Shown: one piece after another, positions 15,984 through 23,486 of the stretch | How the letters are laid out: the number at the start of each line of letters is the position of its first letter | Position numbering within the stretch: the first letter of the stretch is position 1 | Notes under the pieces: model-generated | The model's database searches: none | The model's input: only the letters and a program-made list of their open reading frames with translations | What the model was told of the DNA's origin: nothing | Translations under genes and position numbers: made by a program | From: Bacillus sp. OK048 | GTDB lineage: Bacteria; Bacillota; Bacilli; Bacillales; Cytobacillaceae | Assembly: GCF_900103525.1 (NCBI RefSeq) | Contig: NZ_FNHN01000021.1 | Span: 1-51,671 of the forward strand | DNA length: 51,671 nucleotides | Direction: 5' to 3'

Positions 15984-16169
15984 ATGGCAAGAAGAAAAGG
16001 TGTCATGTCAACTCAATTTAAAGAAGAACTTGCAAAAGAGCTTGGCTTTTATGATGTTGTTCAAAGAGAGGGTTGGGGCGGCATCAGGGCCAAGGATGCA
16101 GGGAATATGGTAAAAAGAGCGGTTGAACTTGCTTCAGAACAGCTAATGAGAAACAACAGGAAGTCTTAA
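15984..16169 (+). CDS. sspF: Alpha/beta-type small acid-soluble spore protein SspF
   Basis: The 61-residue protein matches SspF, a minor member of the alpha/beta SASP family that coats spore DNA and protects it from UV and other damage. The diagnostic motif spans residues 14-22 (EELAKELGFYD region) and the DAGNMVKRAVELA helix follows. The first part contains the GPR-like region found in the family in modified form. The ATG follows GGGGTTG. It is monocistronic, with a sigma-G type promoter and its own terminator. Confidence 0.96.
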   Translation: MARRKGVMSTQFKEELAKELGFYDVVQREGWGGIRAKDAGNMVKRAVELASEQLMRNNRKS

Positions 16170-16232
16170 ATTAGGCCATGCATAACCAGCAGCACTAGCT
16201 TCTCAATGTTTAAACAAAACGGGCACCACGGT

Positions 16233-16270
16233 AAAGGTCAGGGAGGAGGGATCCCTGGCCTTTAAATTTT
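16233..16270 (+). terminator. Probable terminator of sspF
   Basis: A 12-pair stem joins AAAGGTCAGGGA (16233-16244) to TCCCTGGCCTTT (16252-16263), with one G-T pair and loop GGAGGGA, followed by a mixed A/T tract rather than a clean T run. Confidence 0.7.
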
Positions 16271-16303
16271 ATTCATAGACTTTTTTTCCTATTAGAGGTT
16301 TTG

Positions 16304-16312
16304 TGGTAAAAT
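16304..16312 (+). promoter_or_regulatory. Possible extended -10 promoter before ispE
   Basis: TGGTAAAAT has the TG extension and a one-mismatch -10 box. No clear -35 box is visible. Confidence 0.35.
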
Positions 16313-16352
16313 AGGAAAAAATATATGAACGATAGAAGTGTAGGTGTACGTA

Positions 16353-17222
16353 GTGAAAGTTTTAGTAAAAGCACCAGCCAAAATTAATTTATCTCTAGAT
16401 GTTTTATATAAGCGTCCAGACGGTTTTCATGAAGTTGAAATGATCATGACAACGATTGATTTGGCGGACCGGGTGGAACTGGCATTATTAGAGCAGGACA
16501 AGATACAAATTATTTCCCATAACCGCTATGTTCCTGATGACCAACGGAACTTAGCCTACCAAGCAGCACAATTGTTAAAGGAACGCTTCCAAGTGAAAAA
16601 GGGGGTTCAGATATTAATTGAAAAAACAATCCCTGTTGCGGCAGGATTGGCTGGGGGAAGCAGTGATGCAGCTGCAACGCTAAGGGGTCTTAATAAACTT
16701 TGGAATCTTGGTTTAACGTTGGATGAATTAGCAAGTCTTGGTTCTGAAATTGGGTCAGATGTATCTTTTTGTGTGTATGGGGGGACAGCGTTAGCAAAGG
16801 GGAGAGGGGAAATGATCACGGATCTCCCTGCACCGCCAACATGTTGGGTTATTTTAGCGAAGCCTTTTATTGGTGTCTCAACCGCTGAGGTTTACCGACG
16901 TCTTGATTTAAATGGGATGAATCACCCAAGTATTAATGAAATGGTTAAAGCAATCCAACATAATGACTATCACAGTGTTTGTGAGAATGTTGGAAACGTC
17001 CTAGAAGACGTAACGTTAAAGCTTCATCCAGAAGTAGCACAAATCAAGGAGCAAATGAAGCGGTTTGGTGCAGACGCTGTTTTGATGAGTGGCAGCGGAC
17101 CAACTGTCTTTGGTATTGTTCAGCATGATTCAAGAATGCATCGGATTTATAATGGTCTTAGAGGTTTTTGCGATCAGGTTTTTGCTGTAAGAATGCTAGG
17201 GGAAAGACACACTCTTGATTAA
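16353..17222 (+). CDS. ispE: 4-diphosphocytidyl-2-C-methyl-D-erythritol kinase
   Basis: This 289-residue GHMP kinase phosphorylates CDP-methylerythritol in the MEP route to isoprenoids, needed for undecaprenyl phosphate and quinones. The ATP-binding glycine loop is PVAAGLAGGSSDAAA near residues 90-104, and KAPAKINLSLDV at the N terminus is the family signature. SGSGPTVFG near residue 245 is the third GHMP motif. The GTG at 16353 gives AGGTG (16342-16346) the right spacing and the same length as B. subtilis IspE; the GTG at 16344 is less likely. purR follows after 61 bases with no terminator between. Confidence 0.96.
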   Translation: MKVLVKAPAKINLSLDVLYKRPDGFHEVEMIMTTIDLADRVELALLEQDKIQIISHNRYVPDDQRNLAYQAAQLLKERFQVKKGVQILIEKTIPVAAGLAGGSSDAAATLRGLNKLWNLGLTLDELASLGSEIGSDVSFCVYGGTALAKGRGEMITDLPAPPTCWVILAKPFIGVSTAEVYRRLDLNGMNHPSINEMVKAIQHNDYHSVCENVGNVLEDVTLKLHPEVAQIKEQMKRFGADAVLMSGSGPTVFGIVQHDSRMHRIYNGLRGFCDQVFAVRMLGERHTLD

Positions 17223-17283
17223 AAACGTACAAAAATGATAATCTTATATTAGAATATTCGTCTTTTGGGGGTCAGTAACCGTT

Positions 17284-18099
17284 ATGAAGTTTCGCCGCAG
17301 TGAACGATTGATAGATATGACAAGCTATTTACTTGACCATCCGCGCCAGCTTGTACCGCTCACCTTTTTTGCCGAACGTTATTCTTCTGCTAAATCCTCG
17401 ATTAGTGAAGACTTAGCAATCGTAAAAGAGACCTTTGAGCAAAGAGGAATCGGAACATTACAAACTGTTCCTGGTGCAGCGGGTGGAGTTAAATTTTATG
17501 TAAATGTAAGTGATGAAGAGGCAAGACCATTTGTAGATGAGTTATGTTCATTGATTGCCCATCCAGATCGACTTTTACCAGGAGGATACTTGTATTTAAC
17601 GGATATATTGGGCGATCCGGCAATTGTCCAAAAAGCTGGTCGGATTATTGCTTCTCCATTTGTTAATACTAAAATTGATGTGGTTATGACCGTGGCAACA
17701 AAGGGGATTCCCTTGGCTTATGCTGTAGCGAGTCAGTTAAATACTCCCGTGGTCATCGTTAGACGAGATAGTAAAGTGACCGAAGGACCAACCGTAAGTA
17801 TTAATTATGTTTCTGGTTCGGCAAAAAGAATCCAAACGATGGTTCTTTCAAAAAGGAGCCTTGCCCAAGGGTCGAGGGTCTTGATTGTCGACGATTTTAT
17901 GAAGGCAGGCGGGACTGTAATGGGAATGATCAGCTTAATCGAGGAATTTAGTGGTACGGTAGCGGGTATTGCCGTTTTAGTTGAAGCTGAAAAAATGGAA
18001 GAGCGCCTGGTAGATGAATACAAATCACTTGTTAAACTGACAGATGTTGATGTGAAGGAAAAAAAGATTCGAGTTGAAGAAGGTAACTATTTTAAATAG
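17284..18099 (+). CDS. purR: Purine operon repressor PurR
   Basis: The 271-residue product has the Bacillus PurR architecture: an N-terminal winged helix (about residues 1-74, MKFRRSERLIDMTSYLL onward) and a phosphoribosyltransferase-like effector domain. The PRPP-binding loop is VLIVDDFMKAGGT near residues 199-211. PurR represses purine synthesis and transport genes through PurBox sites and is relieved by PRPP; ppGpp acts as corepressor. The weak GGGGGT site lies 12 bases before the ATG. yabJ follows after 16 bases, as in B. subtilis, where the two are cotranscribed. Confidence 0.96.
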   Translation: MKFRRSERLIDMTSYLLDHPRQLVPLTFFAERYSSAKSSISEDLAIVKETFEQRGIGTLQTVPGAAGGVKFYVNVSDEEARPFVDELCSLIAHPDRLLPGGYLYLTDILGDPAIVQKAGRIIASPFVNTKIDVVMTVATKGIPLAYAVASQLNTPVVIVRRDSKVTEGPTVSINYVSGSAKRIQTMVLSKRSLAQGSRVLIVDDFMKAGGTVMGMISLIEEFSGTVAGIAVLVEAEKMEERLVDEYKSLVKLTDVDVKEKKIRVEEGNYFK

Positions 18100-18115
18100 T
18101 GAACGGAGGAATAAT

Positions 18116-18490
18116 ATGAAAGCTGTTCAAACAAACCAAGCGCCTGCTGCAATTGGACCATACTCACAAGGAATCATTGTAAACAATCTTTTCTTTAGCT
18201 CTGGCCAGATTCCGCTAACAGCAGAGGGAGTAATGACTCTTGGCGGCGTAAAGGAACAAACTCATCAGGTGTTTAAAAATTTGGCTGCCGTGCTTTCAGA
18301 AGCAGGGGCGTCATTTGATACCGTAGTAAAGGCAACCGTTTTTATAAAAAGTATGGATGACTTTGCTGCATTAAATGAAGTATATGGTGAATATTTTACC
18401 ACGAATAAGCCTGCCCGTTCTTGTGTAGAGGTAGCACGTTTACCTAAAGATGCATTGGTTGAAATTGAAGTCATCGCGCTCGTAAAGTAA
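18116..18490 (+). CDS. yabJ: Enamine/imine deaminase RidA family protein (YabJ)
   Basis: This 124-residue YjgF/YER057c/UK114 family protein matches YabJ. Members hydrolyse reactive enamine and imine intermediates released by PLP enzymes such as threonine dehydratase. The active-site arginine lies in KPARSCVEVARLP near the C-terminal third, and APAAIGPYSQG (residues 9-19) and FSSGQIP are characteristic. B. subtilis yabJ has been reported to be needed for full purine repression. The ATG at 18116 follows CGGAGGAATA. The stop codon is next to a terminator. Confidence 0.95.
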   Translation: MKAVQTNQAPAAIGPYSQGIIVNNLFFSSGQIPLTAEGVMTLGGVKEQTHQVFKNLAAVLSEAGASFDTVVKATVFIKSMDDFAALNEVYGEYFTTNKPARSCVEVARLPKDALVEIEVIALVK

Positions 18491-18505
18491 TCGAGCGTGT
18501 TTTTC
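18477..18505 (+). terminator. Terminator of the purR-yabJ unit
   Basis: CGCTCG (18477-18482) pairs with CGAGCG (18492-18497), followed by TGTTTTTC. Confidence 0.75.
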
Positions 18506-18587
18506 TTATTACCACCATATTAATATATCTGACTTTTAGAAATGTTCATTATTTTTCCTAAAATATTTTAAAAATATTAATATAAAA

Positions 18588-18615
18588 GAAGGATTTACTA
18601 GATTCCGTGTTGAAT
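18588..18615 (+). promoter_or_regulatory. Sigma-H promoter of spoVG
   Basis: AGGATTT (18590-18596) and GTTGAAT (18609-18615), 12 bases apart, fit the sigma-H consensus RNAGGAWWW and RNNGAAT. A tract of almost pure A/T (18549-18588) lies directly upstream, comparable to the AbrB-bound region of B. subtilis spoVG. Confidence 0.8.
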
Positions 18616-18657
18616 TAAGTACACTAGCTTTTTAACATAAGAAAAGGGTGTGAGCAC

Positions 18658-18948
18658 ATGGAAGTAACAGACGTAAGATTACGCCGCGTTACCACGGACG
18701 GTCGTATGAGAGCCATCGCATCAATTACATTAGATAATGAATTTGTTGTTCATGACATTCGTGTGATCGACGGAAATAATGGTTTGTTTGTCGCAATGCC
18801 AAGTAAACGTACTCCAGATGGAGAATTTCGTGATATTGCGCATCCAATCAATTCAGGAACGCGCGGTAAAATTCAAGAGGCTGTTTTGGCAGAGTATCAT
18901 CGTTTAGGTGAATTAGAAGTAGAATTTGAAGAAGCCGGAGCTTCCTAG
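18658..18948 (+). CDS. spoVG: RNA-binding regulatory protein SpoVG
   Basis: This 96-residue protein matches SpoVG (97 residues in B. subtilis) through MEVTDVRLRRVTTDGRMRA, the VHDIRVIDG block and MPSKRTPDGEFRDIAHPI. It is a small dimeric nucleic-acid-binding protein affecting septum formation and spore cortex, and acts as a global regulator in several Firmicutes. GGGTGTGAGC precedes the ATG. Transcription fits the classic pattern of sigma-H dependence and AbrB repression. abrB lies about 11 kb away in this window. Confidence 0.97.
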   Translation: MEVTDVRLRRVTTDGRMRAIASITLDNEFVVHDIRVIDGNNGLFVAMPSKRTPDGEFRDIAHPINSGTRGKIQEAVLAEYHRLGELEVEFEEAGAS

Positions 18949-18964
18949 AAAGAATATTTCAACT

Positions 18965-18997
18965 AGAGCCTACTACATAAGTAGTGCTCTTTTTTTA
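18965..18997 (+). terminator. Terminator of spoVG
   Basis: AGAGCCTACTAC pairs with GTAGTGCTCT (18981-18990) with one bulged base, loop ATAA, followed by seven T. Confidence 0.88.
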
Positions 18998-19070
18998 TGC
19001 CCCTATTCCCCCAAAGTTCCGCCTCTGTTTTTTTTCAAAATAACAAATTTGTACACTTTTCTTACATTCC

Positions 19071-19099
19071 TTGAAATGGCTAACTATTTACGTTAATAT
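19071..19099 (+). promoter_or_regulatory. Possible glmU promoter
   Basis: TTGAAA (19071-19076), a 17-base spacer and TAATAT (19094-19099). The -10 box is only a partial match. A stem-loop at 19136-19158 lies in the transcribed leader. Confidence 0.35.
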
Positions 19100-19223
19100 T
19101 TTTAATGGATAAGGCTGATTTCATAAAGATTGTTGTTAAAATCCTAAAGCGATTTTAATCTCAAAAAGCAACAAGGTATAAGAAAAGAGCCATGGATAAA
19201 AAGCTAAAATGGAGGACTTGAAC

Positions 19224-20597
19224 ATGTCTAAACGTTATGCTGTGATTTTGGCCGCAGGACAAGGTACCCGGATGAAATCAAAGCTTTATAAAGTATTACA
19301 TCCCGTATGTGGTAAGGCGATGGTTCAACATGTTGTAGATCATGTTAAGTCGATAAACATTCAAGAAATGGTTACGGTCATTGGCCATGGAGCCGACTTA
19401 GTAAAAGCCCAATTAGGCGATGTGAGTCATTATGCCCTTCAAGAAGAGCAGCTCGGGACTGCACATGCTGTCATGCAGGCACAAAGCTTGCTTGAGAACA
19501 AAGATGGAATTACCATTGTCGTTTGCGGTGATACCCCGTTGATTAAAGCAGAAACGATGGAGTTATTATTTACGCACCATGAAGAGATGGCAGCAAAAGC
19601 AACGATTCTTACAGCGAAAATCGATGACCCGACAGGATATGGCCGGATTGTTCGAAACGAAAAGGGTCTTGTTGAGAAAATTGTTGAACATAAAGATGCA
19701 ACAGAGGCTGAACGAGAAATAAATGAAATTAACACAGGAACTTATTGCTTTGACAATGCTGCGCTGTTTCAAGCGTTAAAAAGGGTTTCAAATGATAATG
19801 TTCAAGGCGAGTATTACCTTCCTGATGTTGTAGAAATCTTGAAAAGTCAGGGAGAAGTGGTCACGGCTTTCCAAACAAGTGATTTTGAAGAAACGTTAGG
19901 TGTAAATGACAGAGTCGCTTTGGCAGAAGCAGAAAGAATCATGCGAAGCCGTATCAATGAAAATCATATGCGGAATGGAGTCACCATCCTTGATCCTATG
20001 AATACATACATTGAATCAGATGTTGTTATTGGTCAGGATACCATCATTCTTCCGGGTACAGTCCTAAAAGGCAGCACGGTGATTGGTACCGACTGCCAAA
20101 TTGGACCTAACACAGAAATTGATACATGCCAAGTAGGAAATGAAACGGTAATTCGTCAATCTGCTGCTTATAATAGCACGATTGGATCACAGGTTAATAT
20201 TGGTCCATTTGCTCATATCAGACCTGATTCATCCATCAGTGATGAGGTGAAAATCGGAAACTTTGTTGAAATCAAGAAGGCTGTTTTTGGTAAGGGAAGT
20301 AAAGCTTCACATCTAAGCTATATTGGTGATGCTGAAGTTGGGAATAATGTTAATATCGGCTGTGGCTCGATAACCGTTAATTATGATGGTAAAAATAAAT
20401 ATTTAACGAAGATTGAGGATGAAGTTTTTATTGGCTGTAATTCAAATCTAGTAGCACCTGTAACCGTTGGAAAGGGAGCTTATGTAGCTGCCGGCTCAAC
20501 GATAACAAAGGATGTCCCTAGTAATGCACTGTCCATAGCCCGTTCGCAACAAGTAAACAAAGAAAATTATGTTAATAAGCTTAATCTGAAAAATAAA
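19224..20597 (+). CDS. glmU: Bifunctional GlcNAc-1-P uridyltransferase / GlcN-1-P acetyltransferase
   Basis: The enzyme (457 residues) makes UDP-N-acetylglucosamine for peptidoglycan and teichoic acids in two steps. The N-terminal nucleotidyltransferase begins with ILAAGQGTRMKSKLYK (residues 8-23). From about residue 250 the sequence becomes a left-handed parallel beta-helix of hexapeptide repeats that carries the acetyltransferase, including SHLSYIGDAEVG and NIGCGSITVNYDG. The ATG at 19224 follows GGAGG (19211-19215) with eight bases of spacing; a frame-start at 19209 overlaps that site. It is followed by prs after a short gap, as in B. subtilis. The end given excludes the stop codon at 20598-20600. 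Confidence 0.97.
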
Positions 20598-20615
20598 TAG
20601 ATATTGGAGGGCAAT

Positions 20616-21572
20616 ATGTCGAATCAATACTTAGATCCAAACTTAAAGGTATTCAGTCTAAATTCAAATCTTCCGTTAGCAAAAGAAATAGCCAAAGTGA
20701 TTGGTATTGAACTAGGAAAAATCTCTGTAACAAGATTTAGTGACGGGGAAATTCAAATTAATATTGAAGAGAGTATCCGCGGCTGTGATGTATATGTCAT
20801 TCAATCGACTAGTTCACCTGTTAATGAAAATATTATGGAATTGTTAATCATGATAGACGCTCTAAAAAGGGCCTCTGCAAAGACCATTAATCTTGTTATG
20901 CCATACTATGGATATGCTCGTCAGGACCGTAAAGCACGGGCACGTGAACCGATTACGGCTAAATTAGTAGCAAACCTTCTTGAAACGGCAGGCGCCACTC
21001 GTGTAATCTGCTTAGATTTACATGCACCGCAGATTCAAGGATTCTTTGAAATCCCAAGTGACCATTTAATGGGTGTACCCATTTTAGCAGAATACTTTAA
21101 ACAGAGGGAATTTAATGGTGACCTTGTTATCGTTTCTCCTGACCATGGCGGTGTTACGAGAGCAAGAAAATTAGCAGAACGATTAAAAGCACCAATTGCG
21201 ATTATTGATAAACGTCGCCCGCGGCCCAATGTGGCTGAGGTGATGAATATTGTTGGTAATATTGAAGGGAAAATTGCCATCTTAATCGATGATATCATTG
21301 ACACAGCAGGAACGATTACACTTGCAGCTAATGCATTAGTCGAGAATGGCGCGAAAGAAGTGTATGCTTGCTGCACACACCCTGTATTGTCTGGACCTGC
21401 CATTGACAGAATTCAAAATTCTAACATCAAAGAATTAGTCATTACCAATTCAATTGCTCTTCCAGAAGAGAAAAAGTCAGATAAAATTGTTCATCTTTCT
21501 GTGGCACCATTAATGGGCGAAGCCATTATCCGCGTCCATGAAGAACAATCGGTGAGTACATTATTTGATTGA
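20616..21572 (+). CDS. prs: Ribose-phosphate pyrophosphokinase
   Basis: The 318-residue product makes PRPP from ribose 5-phosphate and ATP, feeding purine, pyrimidine, histidine, tryptophan and NAD synthesis. The class I PRPP synthase signature DLHAPQIQGFFEIPSDHL spans about residues 131-148, and the ribose-phosphate loop is ILIDDIIDTAGT near 220-231. The ATG at 20616 lies four bases after GGAGGG (20606-20611). It is close behind glmU with no terminator, so the two should be cotranscribed. Its product PRPP is also the effector of PurR encoded nearby. Confidence 0.98.
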   Translation: MSNQYLDPNLKVFSLNSNLPLAKEIAKVIGIELGKISVTRFSDGEIQINIEESIRGCDVYVIQSTSSPVNENIMELLIMIDALKRASAKTINLVMPYYGYARQDRKARAREPITAKLVANLLETAGATRVICLDLHAPQIQGFFEIPSDHLMGVPILAEYFKQREFNGDLVIVSPDHGGVTRARKLAERLKAPIAIIDKRRPRPNVAEVMNIVGNIEGKIAILIDDIIDTAGTITLAANALVENGAKEVYACCTHPVLSGPAIDRIQNSNIKELVITNSIALPEEKKSDKIVHLSVAPLMGEAIIRVHEEQSVSTLFD

Positions 21573-21596
21573 TAATTGATTTTGTAGAAATATATA

Positions 21597-21622
21597 GTTT
21601 AGACCTTCCTGTTTTGGGGAAT
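21597..21622 (+). promoter_or_regulatory. Sigma-B promoter of ctc
   Basis: GTTTAG (21597-21602), a 14-base spacer and GGGAAT (21617-21622) fit the sigma-B consensus GTTTAA-N12-14-GGGWAW with one mismatch. B. subtilis ctc is the classic sigma-B target. Confidence 0.78.
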
Positions 21623-21670
21623 TTTTATAGAGATAGTTATTGTACAAAACTAGGAAGGTGACTAAAAGAT

Positions 21671-22306
21671 ATGAGTACTATTTTACAAGCAATGGAACGT
21701 AAGGAACTGCGTACTTCAGAGTTAAGAAGGATTAGAAACAATGGTAATATCCCTGCCATTATTTATGGGCGAAGTGTTGAAAGTAAACCCGTATATGTAA
21801 GTTCAGCAGATTTAACAAAAACGATTCGTCATGTGGGCAGAAATGGTGTTATTTCTCTTGATGTTGAGGGTGTTAAGCAGGATGTTGTCTTAAGTGATTA
21901 TCAAGAGGATAGTATCAAAAGGGAAATTATCCATGTCGATTTTCTTGCAGTGGATAAATCGTCAAAAATAACGGTAACGGTAAGGCTTGTCTTAACGGGA
22001 GATGCAGCTGGTGTGAAGGATGGCGGTGTCCTGCAGCAGCCTGTACATGAATTATCGATTACATCCACTCCAAATGAGATTCCACAGCAAATTGAAGTGG
22101 ATGTAACGACCCTGCAGGTAGGTGAAACCTTAAAAATCTCCGATATCCTCTATCAAGGTTCATTTACCATTAACCATGAGGAAGAGGAAGTAATTGCAAG
22201 TATTCTCCCTCCTAGACAAGAAGAGGAGATCAATGCAGGAGAGCAGCAAGAAGGCGGCCATCCTGATAACGAAGAAGGCAGAGAAACCAAACCAGTTGGA
22301 CAATAA
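21671..22306 (+). CDS. ctc: General stress protein Ctc, ribosomal protein L25 family
   Basis: This 211-residue protein has an N-terminal L25 domain (about 1-92, with ELRTSELRRIRNNGNIPAIIYG) that binds 5S rRNA, a C-terminal TL5/CTC beta domain (about 95-185) and an acidic glutamate-rich tail. In B. subtilis, Ctc accumulates under sigma-B stress and associates with ribosomes. AGGAAGGTG precedes the ATG. A sigma-B promoter upstream and a strong terminator downstream isolate it from prs and pth. Confidence 0.96.
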   Translation: MSTILQAMERKELRTSELRRIRNNGNIPAIIYGRSVESKPVYVSSADLTKTIRHVGRNGVISLDVEGVKQDVVLSDYQEDSIKREIIHVDFLAVDKSSKITVTVRLVLTGDAAGVKDGGVLQQPVHELSITSTPNEIPQQIEVDVTTLQVGETLKISDILYQGSFTINHEEEEVIASILPPRQEEEINAGEQQEGGHPDNEEGRETKPVGQ

Positions 22307-22313
22307 TAAGGCA

Positions 22314-22342
22314 GACGTAACCTGAACAAGGTTACGTCTTTT
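22314..22342 (+). terminator. Terminator of ctc
   Basis: A perfect ten-pair stem, GACGTAACCT (22314-22323) with AGGTTACGTC (22329-22338), loop GAACA, then TTTTG. Confidence 0.92.
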
Positions 22343-22450
22343 GTCGCATGAATAGCCTTAATCAAAAAAAAGACGTATTATTAAGTGAGGGAGATTCGAA
22401 TGCTCCGAAAATTAATCAACAGGTGGACTGGACCGAAAGAGAGGGCAAGA

Positions 22451-23011
22451 ATGAAATTAATTGTTGGTTTGGGGAACCCTGGTAAGCAATTTGAAAAAAC
22501 GAGACATAATATTGGATTTGAAGTAATTGATGAATTAGCCCAGCAATTATCCATTCCCTTAAATCAATCTAAATTTAAAGGATTATTTGGAATCGGATTT
22601 CATAATGGTGAAAAGGTCATCCTATTAAAACCGCTCACCTATATGAACCTATCTGGAGAGTCGATTAGAGCGATTATGGATTATTATCAGATAGATGTAG
22701 ATGATTTTGTGGTGATCTATGATGATCTTGACCTGCCAGTTGGAAAAATTAGGCTTCGTCAAAAGGGGAGTGCAGGCGGTCATAATGGGATAAAATCAAC
22801 CGTAGCACATCTTGGAACCCAAGAATTCAACAGAATACGAATTGGAATTGATCGACCTAAAAATGGTATGAAGGTTCCAGATTATGTGTTAGGACGTTTT
22901 CATGAGGAAGAATTGATTTTAACAAAAGACGCTGTACAAAAGAGTGCCGAAGCATGTAAAACATGGATAGAAAGACCATTCCTACAGGTAATGAACGAAT
23001 TTAATCAGTAA
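22451..23011 (+). CDS. pth: Peptidyl-tRNA hydrolase (SpoVC)
   Basis: The 186-residue enzyme cleaves peptidyl-tRNA dropped from stalled ribosomes; the B. subtilis gene was first found as spoVC. The N-terminal motif VGLGNPGKQFEKTRHN (residues 5-20) contains the catalytic histidine, and YDDLDLP and GSAGGHNGIKS are the other family signatures. I chose the ATG at 22451, which gives the family's usual start (MKLIVGLGNPG) and has GAGAGGGCA upstream. A second in-frame ATG at 22400 has an equally good site (GTGAGGGAG) and would add 17 residues, so the start is not certain. Confidence 0.95.
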   Translation: MKLIVGLGNPGKQFEKTRHNIGFEVIDELAQQLSIPLNQSKFKGLFGIGFHNGEKVILLKPLTYMNLSGESIRAIMDYYQIDVDDFVVIYDDLDLPVGKIRLRQKGSAGGHNGIKSTVAHLGTQEFNRIRIGIDRPKNGMKVPDYVLGRFHEEELILTKDAVQKSAEACKTWIERPFLQVMNEFNQ

Positions 23012-23076
23012 TTGTTCTTGGGATAACCTGTTCAATCATAGAATAAACCAACTCTCTTTTTCTAAAAGAAATAAAT

Positions 23077-23106
23077 GAATAACTTCCCTGTTTGCAGTAA
23101 ATACTA
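23077..23106 (+). promoter_or_regulatory. Sigma-F type promoter of fin
   Basis: GAATA (23077-23081), exactly 15 bases, and GTAAATACTA (23097-23106) differ from the sigma-F consensus GYATA and GGNNANANTR by one base in each box. The -35 also satisfies the sigma-G pattern. B. subtilis fin is forespore-expressed. Confidence 0.65.
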
Positions 23107-23138
23107 GTATCAAAAGTAGCAATAGGGAGGGTATCAGA

Positions 23139-23369
23139 GTGTCTATTCATTACCATTGTCGTCATTGTGGAACAAACTTAGGTTCTATTGAACAGTCATC
23201 GATACACAGCGAAGCACTTGGACTTCATAAATTAACGGAACAAGAAAGGCAAGAGATGGTTGCGTATGATATGACTGGTAATATACACATAACTGCTATT
23301 TGTGAAGATTGTCAGGAAGCGTTAGAAAGAAATCCAGATTATCATCAATATGATTTCCTCATTCATTAA
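23139..23369 (+). CDS. fin: Anti-sigma-F factor Fin (YabK)
   Basis: The 76-residue product has the same length as B. subtilis Fin and shares YHCRHCG at the N terminus and ICEDCQEALERNP near the C terminus. Fin binds sigma-F and displaces it from core polymerase, helping the forespore switch from sigma-F to sigma-G. Two CxxC pairs (C7/C10 and a pair near residues 55-58) suggest a zinc site. It starts with GTG after AGGGAGGG. It lies between pth and mfd, the usual place. Confidence 0.96.
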   Translation: MSIHYHCRHCGTNLGSIEQSSIHSEALGLHKLTEQERQEMVAYDMTGNIHITAICEDCQEALERNPDYHQYDFLIH

Positions 23370-23376
23370 AAAACCC

Positions 23377-23405
23377 GCTTTGGAAAGCACTCCAAAGCAT
23401 TTTTC
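23377..23405 (+). terminator. Terminator of fin
   Basis: GCTTTGGA (23377-23384) pairs perfectly with TCCAAAGC (23391-23398), followed by ATTTTTC. Confidence 0.88.
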
Positions 23406-23486
23406 TATTTTTTCTTAAGGCTCTTTTCTTAAACAGTACAATAAATGAACTTATGAAAATGATTCAAAGAGAGGAGGAACGAGCTT

